Numbered from the stretch's first letter, positions 1 through 7,718 are shown. The stretch: DNA of 12,804 nt from Clostridiales bacterium (GCA_003523225.1 DPGK01000010.1:1-12804), one strand, 5' to 3'. Made by a program: numbers and translations. The notes: generated by a model not told the origin, from the sequence alone.

Positions 1-30
1 TGTAAAAAACATCGAGTTTTTTACAGCCCC
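1..30. repeat. Left-end palindromic repeat (A/T-rich hairpin)
   Basis: Bases 1-10 and 16-25 form a perfect 10-bp inverted repeat around the five-base loop atcga, followed by gcccc. The reverse complement of the last 21 bases of the window (12784-12804) matches bases 11-30 with a single extra T in the homopolymer. The full unit was probably a hairpin of about 15 bp with ggggc/gcccc at its base, cut by the window edge. A 10-bp palindrome, TTGTCGACAA (38-47), and a GTACA/TGTAC pair (51-55/66-70) follow directly and may belong to the same repeat family. Confidence 0.7.
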
Positions 31-77
31 TTGCAGGTTGTCGACAAAATGTACAACGCTGTAAATGTACCATCATA

Positions 78-123
78 AAAAACAGCTGCCCGATACCTTT
101 TTAGGTAAAGAGCAGCTGTTTTT
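78..123 (-). terminator. Intrinsic terminator of the thioesterase/LCP unit (possibly bidirectional)
   Basis: Bases 78-89 and 112-123 form a perfect 12-bp inverted repeat (core cagctgc/gcagctg). The apex holds an inner tacct/aggta stem (94-98/103-107). Read on the minus strand the hairpin runs into a T tract (complement of 77-82), about 60 bases beyond the stop codon of the thioesterase gene. The plus-strand side also ends in five T's (119-123), so it could stop transcription from either side. Confidence 0.85.
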
Positions 124-184
124 CGGTCTGATATTATTTTGATCCACTATTTTCGGGCAGAGTGATTTCCCAGCGACGTATATA

Positions 185-622
185 TTATGCGTTCTTCGGC
201 GGTTCGACCAGACCCTTCAGCGTTTCGTCCAACTCGTGAAATCTTTTTCTGATTATTACAGGCATACCGTTCCGGTCAAGGAAGCAATGCTCGCTTTCTC
301 CGGTAAATATAAGCGCCCCGGTATCGGCGTTAGTCATGACATATCTGAATTTGATCTTAATGCCTGTGTACTCGGATATGCTGACGTTTATGTTTATTCT
401 GTCCTCAAAGGTGGAGGAGTGCTTGTACTGACAGCTGACCGACAGCACAGGGGACACAACGCCCACGGACTCAAACCACGCATATCCGCAGCCGTGACGG
501 TTGAGAAAAGCCGTGCGCGCTTCCTCCATCCATCTTATATAATTTGAGTGATGCGTTATCCCCATTTTGTCGGTCTCGTAATAATTGACCGTTCTTATAT
601 AATCAAATGCTTTGTTTTCCAT
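185..622 (-). CDS. Acyl-CoA thioesterase, hotdog 4HBT/YbgC-like family
   Basis: Predicted cytoplasmic single-domain hotdog thioesterase of 145 residues, a typical length for the YbgC/FadM group, which hydrolyses acyl-CoA or related thioesters. The diagnostic N-terminal block is clear: YETDKMG then HHSNYIRWMEEAR (residues 15-36), with Asp18 in the position of the family catalytic Asp and His24/His25 next to it. I prefer the ATG at 622. The frame extends upstream to a TTG at 673, only 19 bases from the end of the LCP gene, which would add 17 residues; neither start has a convincing Shine-Dalgarno site. It lies downstream of the LCP gene on the same strand and before a strong terminator, so it is probably the last gene of that unit. 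The natural substrate cannot be told from sequence. Confidence 0.85.
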   Translation of the reverse strand: MENKAFDYIRTVNYYETDKMGITHHSNYIRWMEEARTAFLNRHGCGYAWFESVGVVSPVLSVSCQYKHSSTFEDRININVSISEYTGIKIKFRYVMTNADTGALIFTGESEHCFLDRNGMPVIIRKRFHELDETLKGLVEPPKNA

Positions 623-692
623 ATTTTTTTCGTTCGGAAGCTCGTCATAAATAAATGTCAGGCTTAACGCCAAATAAGAGTAATAAAAACGG

Positions 693-1949
693 TTATCTTG
701 TTCCTGCTACCTGCTCGCGCCACATATTCATTGTGACGGTCTTGTTATAGCCGCGGATGCAGAGGTTGTTAGATTCGTAGGTGTAGTATCCGTCTATCGG
801 GATGCGGAAGGTCTCGACGCTGTATTTTGCGTAGTTTGCGACTCCGGCGGCATAAGTGAAGCAGTCCGCAATGCTGATATCGGTCTCAATTATCGGGAAC
901 AGCGTTGTCAGCAGATTGTCAAGCTGACCGACGTTCATTGTCTTGACCTTGTTGAAGGCTGCCATAAGCACGTTGCGGTGGCGGTAGGTGCGTCCGAAAT
1001 CGCTGCCGCTCAGATGACGCATACGCGCATACGAGAGCGCCTGCTCGGCGTTAAGCGTAACGACCTTTCCCGCGCTGTCGGCGGGTATCTTCTGGGCGCA
1101 TTCAAAGTTGAAAGCCTCGACCTCCTCGGCGTTCATTACGATGTCAATTCCGCCGATAGCCTCGAACACCTTGATAAATTCCTCATAGTGTACCTCGGCG
1201 TAGTTGTTGATCCTGATCCCGAAGTTGGTTTCAATTGCGTTTATCAGGAGCTTGGGACCGCCATAGGCGTGCGCGTTGCTTATTTTATCGCGCCATATCA
1301 CGGTCTGACCGTTCTGTATCCCGGGGAAATACGCCTCGGTGTCACGCATTATCGAGGTCAGAGTCAGGCGCTTGTCAACATTGTTTATTGAGACGACAAT
1401 AATTGCGTCGGAATTGCCGTAGCGGGTCTCATAGTCAGCCCCGATAAGCAGAACGTTAATAATGCCCTTATCCCTGATGATATCCGACGTCGTTTCGGGC
1501 TTGGGGGCGGTGGTGACGACCGGAGGCAGGGTGATGGGTGTTGTGATGATGGGGGCCGCGGTCGACTCAGGGGATGAGGTTTCCGCAGGACCTGACGTTG
1601 AGGAATCCGCCGGGGTATCGTGCGGCATAGTTTCGCTTCCGGTATAAAACGGGCTTGAGGGATTGTTGGGGTTATACGGGTTGTCGGGATCGTTGTCCGG
1701 CACTGTTTCCGGGGTGGATTCAAGCGCTGACAGCGCGCTTTCGTCGTAATGGATGGATGAATCCTCCGGGCGTCTGTGGTGCACGTCAAGCATATTGTAA
1801 TAGCGCATAAAAAGCACGCCCAGTACCGCTCCCGCCGCAAGCAGGAGAGAGAGCAGGACAATAACCGTTATGAGCGCGGCTTTTTTCAGCTTTCCGTACT
1901 TTGATCTGTTTTTTTTAACTCCGGCTGAGCTGGATCTTTTTTCGGACAT
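693..1949 (-). CDS. LytR-CpsA-Psr (LCP) family glycopolymer transferase
   Basis: A 418-residue type II membrane protein: a basic cytoplasmic tail, one membrane segment (about 24-48), a Pro/Ser/Thr/Asp-rich extracellular linker (about 71-158), and an LCP domain (about 164-345). LCP signatures are present: NVLLIGAD (165-172), NSDAIIVVSIN (179-189), SIMRDT with Arg202 and Asp203, AYGGPKL (228-234), and LNAEQALSYARMR with Arg309 and Arg311 at the usual phosphate-contacting positions. The final conserved segment reads GRTYRHR, with His where Gln is common. LCP enzymes attach undecaprenyl-phosphate-linked glycopolymers (teichoic acid, capsule) to the cell wall or proteins. The ATG at 1949 is preceded by agagg at six-base spacing. 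The upstream neighbour on this strand is a UDP-sugar dehydratase, which fits a role in surface polysaccharide assembly. Confidence 0.93.
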   Translation of the reverse strand: MSEKRSSSAGVKKNRSKYGKLKKAALITVIVLLSLLLAAGAVLGVLFMRYYNMLDVHHRRPEDSSIHYDESALSALESTPETVPDNDPDNPYNPNNPSSPFYTGSETMPHDTPADSSTSGPAETSSPESTAAPIITTPITLPPVVTTAPKPETTSDIIRDKGIINVLLIGADYETRYGNSDAIIVVSINNVDKRLTLTSIMRDTEAYFPGIQNGQTVIWRDKISNAHAYGGPKLLINAIETNFGIRINNYAEVHYEEFIKVFEAIGGIDIVMNAEEVEAFNFECAQKIPADSAGKVVTLNAEQALSYARMRHLSGSDFGRTYRHRNVLMAAFNKVKTMNVGQLDNLLTTLFPIIETDISIADCFTYAAGVANYAKYSVETFRIPIDGYYTYESNNLCIRGYNKTVTMNMWREQVAGTR

Positions 1950-1980
1950 TTATTTTCCTCTTTGAACTGTGTGAAGGATC

Positions 1981-2009
1981 TTGATTCTTGTTTACGTTTT
2001 CAGTATAAT
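1981..2009 (+). promoter_or_regulatory. Candidate plus-strand sigma-A promoter in the dehydratase-LCP gap
   Basis: TTGATT (1981-1986), a 17-base spacer and TATAAT (2004-2009): a perfect -10 and a 4/6 -35. It points away from both flanking minus-strand genes, so if active it would produce an RNA from about 2016 rightwards, antisense to the 3' end of the dehydratase gene. The area is A/T-rich, so chance similarity is possible. Confidence 0.35.
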
Positions 2010-2014
2010 ATGCA

Positions 2015-2044
2015 ATTTTATTTTATATGTTATGAAAATGTAAA
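2015..2044 (-). promoter_or_regulatory. Candidate promoter for the LCP gene
   Basis: On the minus strand, TTTACA (complement of 2039-2044), an 18-base spacer and TAAAAT (complement of 2015-2020) lie about 65 bases before the LCP start codon. A local promoter is plausible because 219 bp separate the LCP gene from the gene upstream. The match is 5/6 in each box. Confidence 0.35.
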
Positions 2045-2045
2045 T

Positions 2046-2160
2046 ACCGCCACGTATGCTTCCTCTGGCAGACTGCGGAGATCGGGTGAGCCTCGGAATG
2101 TCCAAAGATCAGAACGAGCTACGCGGCTCAGGGCAGGACGGAAGCACGTTCCGGAGTATG
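2046..2160 (+). ncRNA. Possible structured RNA, unidentified
   Basis: This stretch can fold into one long imperfect hairpin: TGCTTCC (2057-2063) with GGAAGCA (2140-2146), CTGC with GCAG (2133-2136), and TGAGCC (2087-2092) with GGCTCA (2125-2130). A competing small hairpin, CGGAA (2139-2143) with TTCCG (2149-2153), precedes a short T run (2161-2164). A candidate promoter lies upstream on the plus strand. No coding frame looks real. I could not match it to SRP RNA, 6S RNA, 5S rRNA or a riboswitch that I know. The strand is uncertain: it could equally be leader or intercistronic structure on the minus strand. Confidence 0.25.
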
Positions 2161-2168
2161 TTTTGACC

Positions 2169-4052
2169 TTACCCTTTGTTGTGCCTGAAGGTGGGTATTA
2201 GCTTGCAGAGCTTTTCTTCAAGCATTTTTTCAATTACGGCGGGGTCGGTCTTGTTGTCAAAGGCTATACCTTTAAGCTCGTCAATCACCGTAAACAGCAT
2301 ATCGGCATCGACCTGTCCCGGTCTGCCGACGTGTATCTTACCGTTTTCGGTCTCGTCAAGCCCGTCCTCGCTCATCAGCAGCTCCTCATATAGCTTTTCG
2401 CCGGGGCGCAGACCGGTTATTTTGATCTCAATATCCTTGCCGACCTCAAATCCGGAAAGATTTATCATTTTTTTGGCGAGATCAAGTATCTTTACCGGTT
2501 CGCCCATGTCAAGCACAAAAATTTCTCCGCCCTGAGCCATCGACGCCGAGGCAAGCACAAGCTCTACCGCTTCGGGAATTGTCATGAAATAGCGGATTAT
2601 CTCCTCATGCGTGACGGTCACGGGACCGCCGTCCTCAATTTGCTTTTTGAAAAGCGGGATGACAGAGCCGTTTGAACCGAGCACATTGCCGAAGCGGACG
2701 GCGGAAAAGAGTGTGCCCTGACCGTTCATCGCTTCGATTATCAGCTCGCATATGCGTTTGGTCGCTCCCATGAAGTTGGTGGGATTGACCGCCTTGTCGG
2801 TGGAAATGAGCACAAAGCGCGAAACTCCTGCCGCTATCGCCGCGCGGGCGGTGTTCAGCGTGCCGAAAATGTTGTTCTTGACTGCTTCCGCGGGGGATGT
2901 CTCCATAAGCGGCACATGCTTGTGCGCCGCCGCGTGTATCACAAGGTCGGGGTGAACGCGGTTCATAAGCGCAAGCATACGGTCGTAGTCGCGCACCGAG
3001 GCGATATACACCTCAAGATCGAGGCTTTTATGGTATTTTCGCAGAAGCTCCTGCTGTATATCATAAGCGTTGTTCTCGTATATATCCACTATGACCAGCC
3101 GCGACGGGGCGTATGCGGCGATCTGTCGGCACAGCTCCGAGCCTATTGAGCCGCCGCCTCCGGTGACCATCACGCATTTGTCCTTGAGAAAAGCGGAAAG
3201 GCGGCAGTTGTCTATAGTGACCGGCTCGCGTCCGAGCAATTCCTCCGGGGTGATGTCGCGCAGCTTTTGTATGCAGGTGGAGTTGTCGCTGTAAAAATCG
3301 GTAAGCCGGGGCAGCATTTTGACCTCGCAGCCGGAGGAGGCGCACTTGTCAAGAATGGCGGCGCGCTGACGGTTGTCAGCGGAGGGGATAGCCACTATGA
3401 TAAGGTCTATGCTGTGCTTTTTGCAAAGCTGTCCTATATCGGTGTCCGTTCCCTCGATATTTACTCCGCAGATGGTCTTGCCGACCTTCTGGGCGTCGTT
3501 ATCCACTGCCACTACCGGAAGCATTCCGCAATCCGGGTGCATTGCAATTTCATTAAGCAGAAGCTGGCAGGCGTCCCCGCAGCCGACAACAAGCACGCGC
3601 TTTGCGTTTTCCGATTTTTTATTCTGTGAGATACAATAGTCGCGCCATACGCGGTAGATAAGTCTTTCCGACACAAGCGCTATGGCTATCGTACACATGG
3701 TCAGCAAATAAAAGTAAAACGGAAGTATCTCCGCCTGAAAGATCAGACGTGAGATAAGGAAAAAGGTCATTCCCGCTATCATGGAGGCTATCGTGCAGAT
3801 AAAATATTCTCTTGACTGCGCATAGCTCCAGAGACTGCGGTAAACTCCGCCCGAGAACAGCACAAAAAGGTACACGGACAGTATGATGATAAGATATCTG
3901 CCCCATACCTCAAGCGGATTCCGAAAATCAAACAGGTCATAAACACGGCTGATATAAAAGCATAATGTATATAATACTGTTACCGTCACGGCGTCAAGCA
4001 GCATAAGAAGCAGCTCGCGCATGTGAGCTTTCAGGAATCTCGGAGTTTTCAT
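2169..4052 (-). CDS. Membrane-bound UDP-sugar 4,6-dehydratase, WbpM/PglF/CapD family
   Basis: A 627-residue protein with the full-length architecture of the large WbpM/PglF subgroup: four membrane segments (about 13-34, 51-70, 83-104, 108-128), a CoA-binding-like Rossmann domain (VLVVGCGDAC, 153-162), then the catalytic SDR domain. The SDR domain has the NAD-binding GGGGSIGSE (298-306) and HAAAHKHVPLME (373-384). The catalytic segment STDKAVNPTNFMGATK (417-432) has Met428 in place of the usual SDR Tyr, the S-M-K arrangement characteristic of this family. Such enzymes convert UDP-GlcNAc (or a related UDP-HexNAc) to the 4-keto-6-deoxy sugar that starts bacillosamine, FucNAc or QuiNAc synthesis for glycans. 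The start has aaagagga at good spacing, 33 bases after the Gfo/Idh gene, so they are probably cotranscribed. No dedicated aminotransferase or acetyltransferase is present, so the final sugar is unknown. Confidence 0.93.
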   Translation of the reverse strand: MKTPRFLKAHMRELLLMLLDAVTVTVLYTLCFYISRVYDLFDFRNPLEVWGRYLIIILSVYLFVLFSGGVYRSLWSYAQSREYFICTIASMIAGMTFFLISRLIFQAEILPFYFYLLTMCTIAIALVSERLIYRVWRDYCISQNKKSENAKRVLVVGCGDACQLLLNEIAMHPDCGMLPVVAVDNDAQKVGKTICGVNIEGTDTDIGQLCKKHSIDLIIVAIPSADNRQRAAILDKCASSGCEVKMLPRLTDFYSDNSTCIQKLRDITPEELLGREPVTIDNCRLSAFLKDKCVMVTGGGGSIGSELCRQIAAYAPSRLVIVDIYENNAYDIQQELLRKYHKSLDLEVYIASVRDYDRMLALMNRVHPDLVIHAAAHKHVPLMETSPAEAVKNNIFGTLNTARAAIAAGVSRFVLISTDKAVNPTNFMGATKRICELIIEAMNGQGTLFSAVRFGNVLGSNGSVIPLFKKQIEDGGPVTVTHEEIIRYFMTIPEAVELVLASASMAQGGEIFVLDMGEPVKILDLAKKMINLSGFEVGKDIEIKITGLRPGEKLYEELLMSEDGLDETENGKIHVGRPGQVDADMLFTVIDELKGIAFDNKTDPAVIEKMLEEKLCKLIPTFRHNKG

Positions 4053-4085
4053 TACTGTCCTCTTTTGGTGTGCGTAATATTAATA

Positions 4086-5333
4086 TCAGATGCGATGTAG
4101 TGCGTACTTTCCGGTGCAGCGGGAAATATCTTCGGGCGAGACGCCGGTAAGGAAGTCTGGGAAGTCCACCGGTTCTCCGCCGCGTGAGATGGAAAGCGCG
4201 GAAAGCGGTGTTACCGCCATCATGACTGCGGCGTCAAAAACGTCAACGGGAGTCGGGATACCCTCTTTGATCGAGGTAATAAAGGCGTCAAGCACCAGAA
4301 AATCCATGCCGCCGTGTCCCTTTTTCACGCCCGAGGCGGTGTATTCACGCCAGAGCGCGGGCTGATATTTCTTTGCCCATTCGTCGTAGTTGCCCCAGAA
4401 GCCGCGCCATTTGAAATGATCGGCTTCGCTGTTTGTTTCATCGGTATAGACCGAAAGGTTGTCCTCGCAGTAAAAGCCGCGCGTGCCGTGTACTGTCAGC
4501 CCGCGGCTGTACGGACGTGCAAGCGTGGTGTCAAGCGTCAGCCTTACCGTTTGCCCTTTTTCGGTCGTGAGAATGGTTGTGACTACATCTCCCTGAGCAA
4601 AATCCGCCGTGGCAAGCGCCGGGTCAACCCCCGGAGTGCGGGCGGCATAGTCGTTGATGCCGCGGGCAGCGGTGGAAAAGGCGGAGAGCTTAAGAAAACG
4701 GTTGTCCTCGTTTATGCCGAGCAGACGGCAGATAGGACCCAGCTCGTGGGTGGGATAGTTTTCGCAACAGCGGGAAAGATAATTGCGCAGGCGGTAGTGA
4801 CGGTTTTTGCCTCCGTTTGCCACCTCACTGCGGAGGTCGTGCATATACCCTCCGTCAAGGTGCATTATTTCACCGAATACCCCCGCGCGCGCCATTTCGG
4901 TAACGGTCATTTCGCGCGAGCCGTACATACAGTTTTCCAACATCATGACAGGAATATGCGTATCAAGATATGTATCGACAAGCAGACGGCAGTCCTCAAT
5001 GCTGTACGCTCCGCCCACCTCAAAGGCAACAGGCTTTCCGGCGCGCATTGCGTGCACGGCGGCGGGAACGTGATTTTCCCATGCGGAAAACACGAAAATT
5101 ATATCCGTCAGTGGAGAGTCGATAAGCCGGGTGAAGTCCACAAAGCCGACGGGGCGGGGAAGCCCGCGCTGGGCGAGCTTTTCCTGCATAGCGGCGACGC
5201 GGTCGTCGTAAACGTCGCATACTGCGGTGATCTCAAGGTCGTCGCGCTCGGCAAGCAGGGCGGTCATTGAATTGCCGCGGCAGCCAAGACCTATAATGCC
5301 TGCGCGCAGCTTTTTGCTTTCAGAAAGAATCAT
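4086..5333 (-). CDS. Gfo/Idh/MocA family protein resembling GH109 NAD-dependent glycosidases
   Basis: A 415-residue cytosolic protein (no signal peptide) with an N-terminal NAD(P)-binding Rossmann fold (GIIGLGCRG, 12-20) and a Gfo/Idh C-terminal domain. The usual EKP catalytic motif is replaced by EVG (105-107). Around it lie blocks typical of glycoside hydrolase family 109: MLENCMYGSRE (131-141), GEIMHLDGGYMHDLR (154-168), YPTHELGP (193-200), and a C-terminal VDVFDAA...PLSALSI...PVDFPDF stretch. GH109 members cleave alpha-N-acetylgalactosaminides and other glycosides by a NAD-dependent oxidation/elimination cycle. A sugar-processing role is therefore more likely than a classical inositol or glucose dehydrogenase. 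The ATG at 5333 lies 6 bases after the peptidase stop (tga, 5340-5342), with ggagg 14 bases upstream inside the preceding gene, implying translational coupling. Exact substrate unknown. Confidence 0.85.
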   Translation of the reverse strand: MILSESKKLRAGIIGLGCRGNSMTALLAERDDLEITAVCDVYDDRVAAMQEKLAQRGLPRPVGFVDFTRLIDSPLTDIIFVFSAWENHVPAAVHAMRAGKPVAFEVGGAYSIEDCRLLVDTYLDTHIPVMMLENCMYGSREMTVTEMARAGVFGEIMHLDGGYMHDLRSEVANGGKNRHYRLRNYLSRCCENYPTHELGPICRLLGINEDNRFLKLSAFSTAARGINDYAARTPGVDPALATADFAQGDVVTTILTTEKGQTVRLTLDTTLARPYSRGLTVHGTRGFYCEDNLSVYTDETNSEADHFKWRGFWGNYDEWAKKYQPALWREYTASGVKKGHGGMDFLVLDAFITSIKEGIPTPVDVFDAAVMMAVTPLSALSISRGGEPVDFPDFLTGVSPEDISRCTGKYALHRI

Positions 5334-5339
5334 GATATA

Positions 5340-6416
5340 TCAGTCAGCCTCCGTCTGTTCGTGAATGTCAAATCCGAAATAAAGCAGAATAAGTGCAACG
5401 GTATTTGCAATACCGTCGAAGTGGGTGCGCTCCATGCCGTGCGAGGCGTGAACGCCCGGACCTATGAGCGCGCCGGGGATGTCATTGCCGCCGTGCCACA
5501 TGGCGCCAACATCCGAGCCGTAAAAGGGGTAAAGGTCAACGGCAAAGGAAAGCTCCGCTGCCTTTGCAAGAGCTACAAGACGTGAGGTGAGGTCAAAATC
5601 GTACGGACCTCCGGCGTCCTTGGCGCAGATGGAAACATCGTGCTCGGTGCAGGAAAGGTCAAGTCCTATGCAGCCCATGTCAACGCCGAGCATCGAGCGC
5701 ACCTGCGGCATCCATGCGCCGCCGTGGCCTACCTCCTCGTACATGGTAAAGACGATCTTTATGTCGTTTTCGGGGACGTATCCCGCCTTTTGCATTACGT
5801 GCGCGGCGGTGATAAGGCAGGCGACGCTTGCCTTGTCGTCGATGAAGCGGGACTTGAGAAAGCCGTTCTCCGTGACTGTCGTTTTGGTGTCAAAGCAGAT
5901 ATAGTCGCCGTTTTCAATGCCGAGCGCATGAACATCGTCGGCGTTTTTTACGTCCTCGTCAAGCCGGACATACATATTTTCCGGGTCGCGCTGTCGGCTC
6001 CTTGCGTCCGGGTAGACGTGTACCGACGGACTTTTGGAAAGCACTGTTCCGGTGTATTTTCTGCCGTCGCGGGTAATTACGGTGCAGTATTCTCCGTCAA
6101 GCGTTGACCAGAGCGGTCCGCCGACCTGAGAGAACAAAATCTCGCCGCTGCCGTTTACCGAGCGCACCATGGCTCCGAGCGTGTCGCAGTGGGCGCAGGC
6201 TCCTATCGGAGCGTCCGCGCTTTTGCCCGGATAGGTCAGGACAAAGCCGCCCTTGGCTGTGCGTTCAAAGCGGCAGCCGTTTTCGGCTGCCAGCTGTTCT
6301 ATCAGCGGGGCGACCTCGCGGGAATATCCGCTGGGACTGGGGGTTGACATCAGCTTCTTTACCGTATCAAAATAGAAGCTGCGGAAATCTTCGGGATGGA
6401 TCTTTGACGTTTTCAT
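5340..6416 (-). CDS. M42-family metallo-aminopeptidase
   Basis: A 358-residue cytosolic enzyme of peptidase family M42 (glutamyl/deblocking aminopeptidase, also mislabelled cellulase M); the length is normal. The dinuclear metal site is recognisable: AHCDTLG (75-81, His76 ligand and Asp78), RFIDDKAS (190-197, bridging Asp), YEEVGHGG (226-233, with the Glu227 base and Glu228 ligand), LDLSC (252-256, Asp253), and a C-terminal VHASHGMERTH segment (322-332) carrying the last His ligand. Family members form tetrahedral dodecamers that trim peptides to amino acids. aggtg lies seven bases before the ATG. The gene sits 63 bases after the propeller-protein gene and overlaps the translation region of the Gfo/Idh gene, so it is an internal operon gene. 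Its link to the sugar genes is unclear. Confidence 0.93.
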   Translation of the reverse strand: MKTSKIHPEDFRSFYFDTVKKLMSTPSPSGYSREVAPLIEQLAAENGCRFERTAKGGFVLTYPGKSADAPIGACAHCDTLGAMVRSVNGSGEILFSQVGGPLWSTLDGEYCTVITRDGRKYTGTVLSKSPSVHVYPDARSRQRDPENMYVRLDEDVKNADDVHALGIENGDYICFDTKTTVTENGFLKSRFIDDKASVACLITAAHVMQKAGYVPENDIKIVFTMYEEVGHGGAWMPQVRSMLGVDMGCIGLDLSCTEHDVSICAKDAGGPYDFDLTSRLVALAKAAELSFAVDLYPFYGSDVGAMWHGGNDIPGALIGPGVHASHGMERTHFDGIANTVALILLYFGFDIHEQTEAD

Positions 6417-6479
6417 TGCCGCTCACCTTTTTTTGTTGCTGTATTTTTTCGTCCGACATACAGGGACGGGGTATTGACG

Positions 6480-7481
6480 TCAGTCAAGCTCAAAGCCCAT
6501 TATGTGCTTGAGCGAAAAGGGAATAAGCCCGCCGCCGTACTTGTGCGCGCCGGCTTCAAATGCAATACATACTTTGCCGTCATGGTAGTCAAGATCCTCG
6601 CTCATGTGAGGCATCTTCACGGTATCCACGAGAACTTCAGAATCAAGGCAGTAAAGGGGTACGTCTTTTCCGCCGTAGCTTATGCTTCCGGTGCTTGGCT
6701 TTCCGGTGCAGTCGTATATGTAAAGATGCGACGAGGCAACTCCGGCAGAGGTGGAAAGCACATATTTTCCGCTGTCGGTGACGCAGAAGCCCTGAACTAT
6801 GTCGCGGACGGACAGCGCAATGACGGGGCTGTCAGGGTCAACGCCGAAGCGCGCCGAATCGTCAAGCTCATAGCCGTAAATGATCGCGCCGTGCTCCGAG
6901 CCGTCGGGGGTGGTCATGTGGTTTGAATCGGCGGTCTGATATTTATCACCGGAGTGATATTCGCCTATCCAGAAATAATTGTCGTCCGCAAAGGTGAAGG
7001 AGGCGTTGACCCCGACTCCGAAGTAGCCGTCAAAGGCAAGGGAGTCTCCATCGCCCGCCGCCTCTACCGCCGACGCCGTAATGTGGAAGGCTTTTTTTGC
7101 ATTGCTTATCCAGATATGCTCTCCGGATGAGGATACGCCGCCGGCGTGACCGGTGTAGACATCGCCGTTTTCACGGTACAGAAACAACATTTTTATCATT
7201 TTGCCGTCCTCGCCGATGACATAAAGCCGTGAGGGTGAGCCGTCGGTGGTGTAGCCGCAGCACAGCCATGCGCCGATAGCCTCGGAATAGCAGACGCCCT
7301 GCGGAATAAAGCCGTCGCCAAGCCCCGGAATACGGGCTATCTTTTCGGAATCCTTCATGAATCTGCGGTAGACGATACCGGTAGATGAGCAGATAAGCAG
7401 ATATACTATTATGACTGCGGCGATGATTGCCGCCGCTTTGACCGCGCCCGCGGCGGGTCCTGAGAGCTTGTGCGTGGACAT
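6480..7481 (-). CDS. Membrane-anchored putative beta-propeller protein, unknown function
   Basis: A 333-residue protein with one N-terminal membrane segment (about 12-32) and no cleavage site or lipobox, so the rest probably faces outside. The body shows short repeated beta-rich units of propeller type: GFIPQGVCYSEAIGAWL, SRLYVIGEDGK, TGHAGGVSSSGEHIWIS, GFCVTDSGKYVLSTS, SHLYIYD. I recognise no catalytic motif. Start choice: the reading frame opens at 7577, but the consensus promoter at 7549-7577 puts the transcript start near 7542, so the ATG at 7481 is the credible start; it has gagga (complement of 7489-7493) at seven-base spacing. It is first in the minus-strand operon with the M42 peptidase. 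The divergently transcribed neighbour is another extracytoplasmic propeller-like protein, suggesting a shared envelope function. Function unassigned. Confidence 0.8.
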   Translation of the reverse strand: MSTHKLSGPAAGAVKAAAIIAAVIIVYLLICSSTGIVYRRFMKDSEKIARIPGLGDGFIPQGVCYSEAIGAWLCCGYTTDGSPSRLYVIGEDGKMIKMLFLYRENGDVYTGHAGGVSSSGEHIWISNAKKAFHITASAVEAAGDGDSLAFDGYFGVGVNASFTFADDNYFWIGEYHSGDKYQTADSNHMTTPDGSEHGAIIYGYELDDSARFGVDPDSPVIALSVRDIVQGFCVTDSGKYVLSTSAGVASSHLYIYDCTGKPSTGSISYGGKDVPLYCLDSEVLVDTVKMPHMSEDLDYHDGKVCIAFEAGAHKYGGGLIPFSLKHIMGFELD

Positions 7482-7488
7482 AATGAGT

Positions 7489-7493
7489 TCCTC
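7489..7493 (-). promoter_or_regulatory. RBS that fixes the start of the propeller-protein gene
   Basis: On the minus strand gagga lies seven bases before the ATG at 7481. No comparable site precedes the upstream in-frame candidate codons, and those lie at or before the predicted transcript start. Confidence 0.75.
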
Positions 7494-7548
7494 GTTGATT
7501 TGAAATTGATTCGCATCCCTGCGCGCGCATACTATTTCTTCATTTTTC

Positions 7549-7577
7549 ATTATAGCACATAATAATATCTTTGTCAA
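7549..7577 (-). promoter_or_regulatory. Perfect consensus sigma-A promoter of the leftward operon
   Basis: On the minus strand: TTGACA (complement of 7572-7577), exactly 17 bases, TATAAT (complement of 7549-7554). Transcription should start near 7542, giving a leader of about 60 bases before the ATG at 7481. This is a 12/12 match to the housekeeping consensus and predicts strong expression of the propeller-M42-GH109-like-dehydratase operon. Confidence 0.88.
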
Positions 7578-7590
7578 ATAAGGTTGTCAA
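7562..7590 (-). promoter_or_regulatory. Second, tandem sigma-A promoter
   Basis: TTGACA (complement of 7585-7590), 17 bases, TATTAT (complement of 7562-7567), 13 bp upstream of and interleaved with the perfect promoter. The two -35 boxes form a direct repeat of TTTGACAA or near. It may be a real tandem promoter or a duplicated -35 element. Confidence 0.5.
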
Positions 7591-7688
7591 ATTTCCTGCG
7601 TGGGGGCTTTATTTTTTTGCTGAAATGTGATACAATTAAGCATAGTGAGAAAAATGCGCACCCGGACGGCAGTTTTTATTGTCATCTT

Positions 7689-7718
7689 TTGCAAGACTGT
7701 GCGTTTTCTGCGTATAAT
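7689..7718 (+). promoter_or_regulatory. Sigma-A promoter of the lipoprotein gene
   Basis: TTGCAA (7689-7694), 18-base spacer, TATAAT (7713-7718); predicted start near 7725. This makes the upstream in-frame ATG at 7725 essentially leaderless and favours the ATG at 7746, which has aaagga (7728-7733) upstream. A weaker extended -10-like element (TGATACAAT, 7628-7636) lies further upstream. Confidence 0.65.

Noticed and set aside
1462..1647. Plus-strand small open frame within the LCP gene
   Set aside because: It is the complement of the low-complexity Pro/Ser/Thr linker, where repetitive composition keeps several frames open.
2046..2160. SRP (4.5S-like) RNA
   Set aside because: A cggaag string and a long hairpin suggested it, but the GGAA is on the 3' arm and not at the apex, and the conserved AGCAGC on the opposite side is missing.
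4314..5270. Plus-strand open frame of 318 codons
   Set aside because: It lies fully antisense to the GH109-like gene, whose motifs are clear; it shows no family motif and has no RBS. It is a mirror frame produced by the codon bias.
6450..6468. Terminator between the propeller-protein and M42 genes
   Set aside because: The cgtcc/ggacg stem is only 5 bp and, on the coding (minus) strand, is followed by A's and not T's, so it should not stop the operon.
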